Source of the DNA: Nocardia neocaledoniensis
GTDB taxonomy: Bacteria; Actinomycetota; Actinomycetes; Mycobacteriales; Mycobacteriaceae
Direction: 5' to 3'
Assembly: GCF_003182135.1 (NCBI RefSeq)
Contig: NZ_QGTL01000003.1
Span: 620,001-684,000, forward strand
DNA: 64,000 nucleotides
How positions within the stretch are numbered: the first letter of the stretch is position 1; every line of letters begins with the position of its first letter. Both the position numbers and the translations under genes were made by a program. This document shows positions 52,376 through 58,391 of this stretch, one piece after another. The notes under the pieces were generated by a model, which was not told the origin of the DNA, did not search any database, and saw nothing but the letters and a program-made list of their open reading frames with translations.

Positions 52376-52806
52376 TCGAACTCGTCATCCTCGCCGCCGT
52401 CGTGCTGGCCGCCGTCGCGGTGGGCCTGCTGCTGCGGCGCAATCAGGGCCGGGTCCGGCCCGCCACCCTCGACCCCGAGACCGCGCAGCGCGCCCGCCTG
52501 CTCGACGCGGCGGGCGTCACCGGCGCCAGCCCGGCCGTCCTGCACTTCTCGGCCGACTGGTGCGGGCCGTGCGACGCGGTCCGCCGGGTGGTCGCCGGGG
52601 TCACCGCCGAGCTGTCGGATTCGCCGAATGCCCCGCGCGACATCGAGATCGACATCGACGCCGATCCCGCGCTCGCCCGCGAACTGAACGTGCTCTCACT
52701 GCCGACGACCTTCGTCTTCGACGCCGAGGGCAAGGAGCGTTTCCGCATCTCCGGCGTGCCGAAGGCCGGCGATCTGCGCACCGCGCTCGAGCCGCTGACA
52801 GTGTGA
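52372..52806 (+). CDS. thiX: Membrane-anchored thioredoxin-like protein (ThiX-type)
   Basis: 144 residues. One N-terminal membrane helix (about 3-20) then a thioredoxin domain with WCGPC (Cys64, Cys67) and cis-Pro in LSLPTTF. The hydrophobic N-terminus may place the domain outside the membrane or at its inner face. The redox partner is unknown. Coupled to lmeA by the ATGA overlap; the sulfur operon begins just downstream. Confidence 0.87.
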   Translation: MIELVILAAVVLAAVAVGLLLRRNQGRVRPATLDPETAQRARLLDAAGVTGASPAVLHFSADWCGPCDAVRRVVAGVTAELSDSPNAPRDIEIDIDADPALARELNVLSLPTTFVFDAEGKERFRISGVPKAGDLRTALEPLTV

Positions 52807-52854
52807 TCCAGCCCCCAGTACAGGGGGGCCGGGACATTTCCCGGGAAGACCGGG

Positions 52855-52867
52855 TAAACTACCTCTC
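52855..52867 (+). promoter_or_regulatory. -10 element of the sulfur operon leader
   Basis: TAAACT at 52855-52860, with the GTG of the leader ORF seven bases downstream at 52868, so the mRNA is predicted leaderless. A TTCCCGGGAA palindrome (52838-52847) sits in the -35 area. Confidence 0.55.
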
Positions 52868-52954
52868 GTGCAATCCGACCACGAGCTGATGCTCACCCGA
52901 CGCCGCACAGTTGATCTGTGTCGCCTCGGTGGTTGTTGCTGCCTGTGCCGCTGA
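52868..52954 (+). CDS. Polycysteine leader peptide of the sulfur operon (predicted cysteine attenuator)
   Basis: 28 codons from GTG 52868 to TGA 52952, too short for normal gene finding. The peptide ends CRLGGCCCLCR: five Cys in the last eleven residues, including three in a row. It begins seven bases after a TAAACT -10 element and so is predicted leaderless. It lies 128 bases before the DUF4395-cysA2-sseC operon. In mycobacteria, leaderless short ORFs with a polycysteine end precede the same sulfur genes and act as cysteine-responsive attenuators: ribosomes stall at Cys codons when cysteine is scarce and downstream expression rises. The match in position, start type and Cys run supports the same role here. 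Confidence 0.85.
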   Translation: MQSDHELMLTRRRTVDLCRLGGCCCLCR

Positions 52955-53082
52955 ACGGTCGGCCGTCTCACCTCTGAGATTCCTGACGCCGACCTATGTC
53001 CGCCGCGCGAGTGATCGTCTCGATCCCCCGGCGAACTGGCAGATCCGAAGTCAACAGACTCATCAGCGCAGGAGTTCGCACC

Positions 53083-53553
53083 ATGACCACTTCTCTCGAT
53101 TCCCCACAGCGTGTCGACGTCCGCGGGCCCCGTTTCGTGGCCTGGGTGACGACCGGCGTGCTGATTCTGGTGCTCGTCGCCGCCGCCTTCTCCCCCGTCG
53201 CCGCCGCGATCCTGATCGGCCTGCAGGCCGTGGTGTTCGCGATCGGCGCGTCGGCGGGCCCGGCCAAGCACCCCTACGGCCGGATCTACGCGGCGTTCAT
53301 CGCGCCGCGGCTGGGTCCGCCCACCGAGACCGAGCCCGTGCCGCCGCTGCGTTTCGCGCAGCTGCTCGGCTTCGTGTTCGCCGCTCTCGCCCTGCTGGGC
53401 TTCGCGCTCGGCTCCCCGATCGTCGGCGCGGTGTTCGCCGGCTTCGCCCTGTTCGCGGCGTTCCTGAACGCGGCGTTCGGGGTCTGCCTGGGCTGCCAGA
53501 TCTACCCGCTGGTGGCCCGCTTCCGCCGGTCCACTGCCCCGGCACCGAACTGA
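53083..53553 (+). CDS. DUF4395 membrane protein
   Basis: 156 residues, ATG with AGGAG eight bases upstream. Four membrane segments: two near 22-60 and two near 95-140. Near the C-terminal end is a conserved CLGCQIY (C-x-x-C), typical of DUF4395 proteins, which often sit beside rhodanese or thioredoxin genes and may handle sulfur or thiols at the membrane. First full-size gene of the sulfur operon, 48 bases before cysA2. Confidence 0.88.
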   Translation: MTTSLDSPQRVDVRGPRFVAWVTTGVLILVLVAAAFSPVAAAILIGLQAVVFAIGASAGPAKHPYGRIYAAFIAPRLGPPTETEPVPPLRFAQLLGFVFAALALLGFALGSPIVGAVFAGFALFAAFLNAAFGVCLGCQIYPLVARFRRSTAPAPN

Positions 53554-53601
53554 GCTCCGGCTTTTTCACAGACCCTGCAAGTCATCTCTGAAAGGAACAA
53601 C

Positions 53602-54435
53602 ATGGCTCGCTCCGATGTCCTGGTCTCCGTTGACTGGGCCGAAGAGAACCTCAACGCCCCCGGCGTCGTCTTCGTCGAGGTCGACGAGGACACCTCCGCC
53701 TACGAGGGTGGCCACATCGAGGGCGCCGTCCGGCTGGACTGGAAGACCGACCTGCAGGATCAGGTGCGTCGCGACTTCGTGAACCAGGAGCAGTTCTCCG
53801 ACCTGCTGTCGGCGCGCGGCATCAGCAACGACGACACCGTCGTGCTGTACGGCGGCAACAACAACTGGTTCGCGGCCTACGCCTACTGGTACTTCAAGCT
53901 GTACGGCCACAACGACGTCAAGCTGCTCGACGGTGGCCGCAAGAAGTGGGAGCTCGACGGTCGTCCGCTCTCGCGTGACGCGGTCTCGCGCCCGGCCACC
54001 CAGTACAAGGCCGCCGCCCCCGACACCTCGATCCGCGCGTTCCGCGACGAGGTCATCGCGGCCATCGGCACCAAGAACCTCGTCGACGTGCGCAGCCCCG
54101 ACGAGTTCTCCGGCAAGATCCTCGCTCCCGCGCACCTGCCGCAGGAGCAGAGCCAGCGTCCCGGCCACATCCCGGGCGCCATCAACGTGCCGTGGAGCAA
54201 GGCGGCCAACGAGGACGGCACCTTCCGTTCCGATGCCGAGCTCGCCGAGCTCTACAAGGATGCGGGCCTGGACGGCGAGAAGGAGACCATCGCCTACTGC
54301 CGCATCGGTGAGCGTTCCTCGCACACCTGGTTCGTGCTGCAGGAGCTGCTCGGCCACCAGAACGTCAAGAACTACGACGGCAGCTGGACCGAATACGGTT
54401 CGCTCGTCGGTGCACCTATCGAGTTGGGAGCGTAA
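53602..54435 (+). CDS. cysA2: Thiosulfate sulfurtransferase (rhodanese, CysA2-type)
   Basis: 277 residues with two rhodanese domains. The C-terminal one holds the catalytic Cys233 in YCRIGERSSHTW. The N-terminal half has the inactive copy (GGNNNWFAAYAYWYFKLYGH). It moves a sulfane sulfur from thiosulfate to thiol acceptors. In mycobacteria the protein (CysA2/CysA3) is coupled with SseC, as here, where sseC begins four bases after the stop. A Shine-Dalgarno (GAAAGGAAC) lies just before the ATG. Confidence 0.94.
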   Translation: MARSDVLVSVDWAEENLNAPGVVFVEVDEDTSAYEGGHIEGAVRLDWKTDLQDQVRRDFVNQEQFSDLLSARGISNDDTVVLYGGNNNWFAAYAYWYFKLYGHNDVKLLDGGRKKWELDGRPLSRDAVSRPATQYKAAAPDTSIRAFRDEVIAAIGTKNLVDVRSPDEFSGKILAPAHLPQEQSQRPGHIPGAINVPWSKAANEDGTFRSDAELAELYKDAGLDGEKETIAYCRIGERSSHTWFVLQELLGHQNVKNYDGSWTEYGSLVGAPIELGA

Positions 54436-54439
54436 TTCC

Positions 54440-54745
54440 ATGTGTGCAGCACCTACCCAGGGTCAGGCCATCCCGGCCGGCGTCGACGTGGAGAAGGAGA
54501 CGGTCATCACCGGCCGCGTCCTGAGCTCCGACGGTCAGCCGGTGGGCGGCGCGTTCGTGCGTCTGCTCGACGGCAACGGTGACTTCACCGCCGAGGTCGT
54601 CGCCTCCGGCACCGGTGACTTCCGCTTCTTCGCCGCGCCGGGTTCGTGGACCCTGCGCGCGCTGTCCTCGTCGGGCAACGGTTCGGCCTCGGTCACCCCC
54701 GAGGGCGCCGGCATCCACTCGGTGGACGTCGCGGTCGCGAAGTAA
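54440..54745 (+). CDS. sseC: SseC (DUF1416) protein
   Basis: 101 residues. The DUF1416 pattern is complete: TVITGRVLSSDGQPVGGAFVRLLD and GTGDFRFFAAPGSWTLRALS, a transthyretin-like beta sandwich. Found next to cysA2 in mycobacteria; role in sulfur handling is inferred from that pairing. The operon ends at the strong terminator that follows. Confidence 0.92.
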   Translation: MCAAPTQGQAIPAGVDVEKETVITGRVLSSDGQPVGGAFVRLLDGNGDFTAEVVASGTGDFRFFAAPGSWTLRALSSSGNGSASVTPEGAGIHSVDVAVAK

Positions 54746-54755
54746 GAAACCTCAC

Positions 54756-54797
54756 AACGGCCCTGGTAGTTCCCGTGCGGGAACTACCAGGGCCGTT
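54756..54797 (+). terminator. Strong terminator after sseC
   Basis: 20-bp perfect inverted repeat (arm core AACGGCCCTGGTAGTTCCCG) with a 2-base loop. It closes the sulfur operon. Confidence 0.88.
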
Positions 54798-54834
54798 GTC
54801 GTGTTCGCCGGCGGGACTCGCTAGACTCCGGAAC

Positions 54835-54930
54835 GTGGTCCTCTTCTTCGAGATTCTCCTCATCGCCGTGTCGATCCTCATCGGCTGGTTCGGCCTGTAC
54901 GTCTTCTACCGGCTCTTCACCGAGTCATGA
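54835..54930 (+). CDS. 31-residue single-helix membrane peptide
   Basis: GTG 54835 to TGA 54930. The peptide is almost all hydrophobic helix ([20 protein letters not shown]) ending YRLFTES. A TAGACT -10-like element (54822-54827) ends seven bases before the GTG, so the mRNA is predicted leaderless. Its stop overlaps the ATG of the nitrobindin gene (ATGA), so the two are translationally coupled. Function unknown. Similar tiny hydrophobic ORFs seem to precede nitrobindin genes in relatives; this is from memory and unchecked. Confidence 0.65.
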   Translation: MVLFFEILLIAVSILIGWFGLYVFYRLFTES

Positions 54931-55619
54931 GCGGACTCGCGAGCGAAGGTCCCGATCCGGCTGAGCGAGCGAGTACCGAGCAAGACGCTCCGGCCGAGCG
55001 CCGTAGTGGCGACGAAGCCGTGAACATCGCGGCCGAGCGCGCGAAAGAGACCGGCGTCCGAAACATCTCGGTCCTGCCGGACCTTCCGCTGCCCGACGAC
55101 ACCGCGAATCTGCGCGAAGGCCCCGACCTGAACCACGCCATGCTGGCGCTGCTGCCCATGGTCGGTGTGTGGCGCGGCGAGGGCGAGGGCAACCACCCCA
55201 CCGACGGCGACTACCGCTTCGGCCAGCAGATCGTCGTCTCCCACGACGGCGGCGACTACCTGGTCTGGGAATCGCAGACCTGGAAGCTCGACGCCGAGGG
55301 CAGCTACGAGCGCCCCGATCTGCGCGAGAGCGGCTTCTGGCGGGTCGGCACCGACGGTGACGACGAGATGCTCGAACTGCTGCTCACCCACAGCTCCGGC
55401 ATCGTCGAACTGTTCTACGGCACCGCGCGCACCCAGTCGTCCTGGGAGCTGGCCACCGACGTGGTGATCCGCAGCCAGTCCGGCGCGGTCGTCGGCGGCG
55501 CCAAGCGCCTCTACGGCATCGTCGAAGGTGGGGACCTGGCCTACGTGGAGGAACGAGTGGACGCCGACGGCGCCCTCGAACCCCGCCTGTCGGCCCGCCT
55601 GCAGCGCTACATCGGCTGA
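54927..55619 (+). CDS. Nitrobindin-like (FABP-related) heme protein
   Basis: 230 residues. A polar N-terminal extension of about 70 residues precedes a 10-stranded beta-barrel domain with GVWRGEGEG (the GxWxGxG motif), [22 protein letters not shown], and SGFWRVGTD. This is the nitrobindin / Rv0813c family, which binds heme and can isomerise peroxynitrite; the heme His position near the C-terminus cannot be set by eye. In mycobacteria the gene lies between sseC and an aminotransferase, the same order as here apart from the cyd insertion. ATG overlaps the stop of the 31-residue peptide. Confidence 0.9.
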   Translation: MSGLASEGPDPAERASTEQDAPAERRSGDEAVNIAAERAKETGVRNISVLPDLPLPDDTANLREGPDLNHAMLALLPMVGVWRGEGEGNHPTDGDYRFGQQIVVSHDGGDYLVWESQTWKLDAEGSYERPDLRESGFWRVGTDGDDEMLELLLTHSSGIVELFYGTARTQSSWELATDVVIRSQSGAVVGGAKRLYGIVEGGDLAYVEERVDADGALEPRLSARLQRYIG

Positions 55620-55626
55620 GTACGTA

Positions 55627-55660
55627 CCGAGGTCCCACCCGTTAACGGGCGGGACCTCGG
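55627..55660. terminator. Bidirectional terminator after nitrobindin
   Basis: 10-bp arms CCGAGGTCCC / GGGACCTCGG with an inner CCCGTTAACGGG palindrome (55638-55649), between convergent genes. Confidence 0.8.
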
Positions 55661-55664
55661 CGTT

Positions 55665-56252
55665 TCAGCCCCGCTCCTTGGCGGTCGTCAAATCGATGTC
55701 CATGTCGAACGGAGTGCCGGTCTTCAACCGGTCGTGGTAGATCCCGACCGGGACATAGCGAGTCGAGACCGGGTCCAACTCGTAGGCATACACCACGACG
55801 CGGTCTTCGGAGCTTCGTTCGACCCGCCAGAAGTGCGGGATGCCGGCCATCGCATACTTCCGCGGCTTCGTGTCCCGATCGCGCTCCTCCGAGTCGGGAG
55901 ACACGACTTCGACAGCGAGGACGAGGTCTTCGGCGAAGTAGTAGCTCTCCGGCTCGGGCCGGCTGAACGCCTCGGCGGTAACCACGAGGACGTCGGGTTC
56001 CGGCATCTGCCGCGGTCCGAGCCGCACCGCCATTTCCCGGTCCGCCCGCATTTCCTCGAGCGCCTGGGCGTCGAGTGCCTGGCGGAGCATGTCGAGGACC
56101 TGCCGGTGCCACTTCCGCTGCGGACTCGCGAAAACAAGACCCCCGTCGATCAACTCGGTGTGCTTGGGCAGGTCACGCATCTGTAGGAAGTCGTCGACGG
56201 TGAACCCACCGGCCGGTGGAATTGGCCACTCGCGCACCGGATCAACGGCCAT
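55665..56252 (-). CDS. Uma2-family (DUF820) putative endonuclease
   Basis: 195 residues from the ATG at 56252; a GTG two codons upstream is possible. It has the PD-(D/E)xK-like core: EPDVLVV, then AVEVVSPDSEERDRDTKPRKYA with the catalytic E-x-V and K, and GIPHFWRVE. Uma2 proteins are common in actinobacteria and cyanobacteria and are mostly uncharacterised; nuclease activity is inferred from fold. A typical N-terminus (FLQMRDLPKHTELIDGGLVFASPQ) is present. No toxin-antitoxin partner was seen. Confidence 0.85.
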   Translation of the reverse strand: MAVDPVREWPIPPAGGFTVDDFLQMRDLPKHTELIDGGLVFASPQRKWHRQVLDMLRQALDAQALEEMRADREMAVRLGPRQMPEPDVLVVTAEAFSRPEPESYYFAEDLVLAVEVVSPDSEERDRDTKPRKYAMAGIPHFWRVERSSEDRVVVYAYELDPVSTRYVPVGIYHDRLKTGTPFDMDIDLTTAKERG

Positions 56253-56552
56253 GTGCACATCGTAGCGGTTGTTTCCGCCCTTGATCAGGTACTTTCCCCC
56301 TCCCCGGATATGGAGCGACCCCCGAGCCATATCGCCGGGTTCGGAGAACTCGGTGATCCCGGTTGGATACTCCGGGGGCTCGGGGGTCGGGTGACTGCCT
56401 GGGATTCGCTCAGCGCACCGCTGGGGAATCTCCCGCAGTGGTGCTGCTAGCGGGCAGCCACCTCACGCATCCGATGAACATACATTCTTCAGACCACCTC
56501 CTCTCTTGTGTACCGATGAATCTATCGGGGTGCCCGAGTGTCGGCAATCGAA
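56253..56552. other. Intergenic region between the Uma2 gene and cydC
   Basis: 300 bases. It contains the Uma2 promoter and the 3' flank of cydC. I see no gene. The stretch 56470-56560 is AT-richer than its surroundings. No strong terminator hairpin for cydC was found. Confidence 0.4.
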
Positions 56553-58391
56553 TTAATTGTGGTCCTGAGCTGGGCGTTCATCGGTACTCGTGCCGCCGGA
56601 GCCGTCGACGGTGACAATCGTGTCGGCGCGATGGTCTGCGGGCAGCTGGTGGGTGACGACGACGACCGTGCGGTCGGGGTCCACCAGGCCACTGTTCTCG
56701 TCCAGCAGTGCACGCAGCAGGGTTTCGCCCTCGGCGGCGGCGAGATGCTCGGTGGGTTCGTCGAGCAGCAGGGTGTGTGCGGGGGCGACCAGCGCCCGAG
56801 CCAGCAGGATCCGGCGACGCTGCCCGCCGGAGACGGCCGCCGCGCCCCCGGTGAGTGCGGTGTGGACGCCCTCGGCCAGCGAGTCCAGCCAGGGGCCGAG
56901 ACCGACCGCGCGCAGGGCGTCTTCGGCTTCCTCGGTGGTGAGGTCACCCCGGGCGACGCGCAGGTTCTCCAGGATCGACGTGCTGAACAGGTGCGCGTCT
57001 TCGGCGAAGAACGTGACGCCGTCCCGAGGCGTGTCGAACAATCCTGCCCATGTCATGAGCAGGGTGGTCTTGCCGGCTCCGCTGGGCCCGACAACGGCGA
57101 TGCGACGGCCCTCGCGCAGCGGGATACGTTCGATCTCGGGTGCGCCGGATTCGGTGGCACGGCCGGACTCGGCGGTGCGGAGGCGGTGGAGGGCGGCTCG
57201 GGAGGTGGTGAGGGTGGTGGCGGCGGCGGGGAGGGCGCCGACGGCCTCGAAGGCGGACAGGGGGACGAGGACGAGGATGGTGAGGGCCATCGGGGTCATG
57301 CCGCCGGGGAGGCCGCCGGTGGGGCCGTAGGCGGCGATACCGACCAGCAGGGCGCCCAGGGCGCTGACGCCGATCGACAGCGGGGTCGCGGCGGCGGCCC
57401 AGGCGCTGTGGGCGGCGGCGGTGTCCTCCGCGCGGACCGCCCGGCCGGTCGCGGCGTCCGCCTTGGCGAGGGCCGTGTCGAGCTTGCCCGCGACACGCAG
57501 TTCGGGAGCGTGGTCGAGAACCGTCAGCGCCTCGGCCGTGAACTCGGCGCGGTCGGCCTGGTTCGCCTCGTCGGCCTCCCGCGCGGCCAGGCTCGACAAC
57601 CAGGGCGCGAGCATCCCCGAAACCGCCAGCGCGACAGCGAGAATCACCGCGGCGGGCACGGAGATGAACGCGATCAGCATCACCGCCGCCAGCGACAACA
57701 CCACCGCGACCGCGACGGGAACCAGTACCCGCACCACCACGGCGCCGAGATCGTCGATGTCCCTGCCGATCCGGACGAGCAGATCACCCCGCCGCAACTC
57801 CCGCAGATCGCCGCCACGCGGCCCGGTCTCCCGAACCACGCCCGCTTCACCTCGGCCTACTGCCGACCCTCCGCCGAAACGACCCGCTCCACGAACCGCG
57901 CCCGCTCCGCCCCTGCCTACCGCCGAGCTTCCGCCGAGACGCCGGGCTTCACGATCCGCGCCCGCTTTGCTGTGCCCGACCGCCGAGGTAGCCCCGAAAC
58001 GGTCCGCTGACGTGGTCCGCCACCACCAGATGTCCGAGTGCGCCAGCGTGCGGTACACCGTGGTCCGCGCCGACGTCATCGCCCGTAGCGCCACGTCGTG
58101 ACTCGCCAGCCGCTCCAGGTACCGGCACAGCCCGCGCGAGATGCCGAGTGCGCGTACCGAAGTCACCGCGACACTCAGATACAGCACCGGCGGCATCTGC
58201 CACGCCCGCGCGATCAACCACGCCGCGAGCGCCGCCAAAGCCAGTCCACTGCCGAGCGCCGCCACACCCCACGCGACAGCGACGACCACGCGCCACGGCG
58301 ACAGCGCGAGCAACTGCCACATCTCCCGCAGATCCCGCACCAACGTGCCCCGCTCGGGATCGCGACCAACCGTTCGCACTGCGCTCACCAC
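56553..58391 (-). CDS. cydC: CydC, ABC exporter subunit for cytochrome bd assembly, with a repeat insertion
   Basis: 612 residues. Six membrane segments in the first 360 residues, then an ABC domain: Walker A GPSGAGKTT, signature VSGGQRRR, Walker B TLLLDEPTEHL. With CydD it exports thiols (cysteine or glutathione in other bacteria) and is needed for cytochrome bd. Residues 131-190 are an insertion of three tandem 20-residue units (RFGATSAVG..., RLGGSSAVG..., RFGGGSAVG...), placed where the family has a short loop, before LRRGDLLVRIGRDID. The start may be GTG 58391 or GTG 58388, the latter overlapping the cydD stop as GTGA. End of the cydABDC operon. Confidence 0.9.
   Translation of the reverse strand: MVSAVRTVGRDPERGTLVRDLREMWQLLALSPWRVVVAVAWGVAALGSGLALAALAAWLIARAWQMPPVLYLSVAVTSVRALGISRGLCRYLERLASHDVALRAMTSARTTVYRTLAHSDIWWWRTTSADRFGATSAVGHSKAGADREARRLGGSSAVGRGGAGAVRGAGRFGGGSAVGRGEAGVVRETGPRGGDLRELRRGDLLVRIGRDIDDLGAVVVRVLVPVAVAVVLSLAAVMLIAFISVPAAVILAVALAVSGMLAPWLSSLAAREADEANQADRAEFTAEALTVLDHAPELRVAGKLDTALAKADAATGRAVRAEDTAAAHSAWAAAATPLSIGVSALGALLVGIAAYGPTGGLPGGMTPMALTILVLVPLSAFEAVGALPAAATTLTTSRAALHRLRTAESGRATESGAPEIERIPLREGRRIAVVGPSGAGKTTLLMTWAGLFDTPRDGVTFFAEDAHLFSTSILENLRVARGDLTTEEAEDALRAVGLGPWLDSLAEGVHTALTGGAAAVSGGQRRRILLARALVAPAHTLLLDEPTEHLAAAEGETLLRALLDENSGLVDPDRTVVVVTHQLPADHRADTIVTVDGSGGTSTDERPAQDHN
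57822..58001 (-). repeat. Three tandem 60-base units inside cydC
   Basis: 180 bases encoding three imperfect 20-residue copies (consensus R-x-G-G-S-S-A-V-G-R-G-x-A-G-x-V-R-x-x-G). In frame, and Gly/Ala/Arg-rich. The surrounding CydC sequence is normal. Confidence 0.8.

Noticed and set aside
52801..53082. Metabolite-binding riboswitch before DUF4395
   Set aside because: No conserved SAM or other riboswitch core was seen; the polycysteine ORF explains the leader better.
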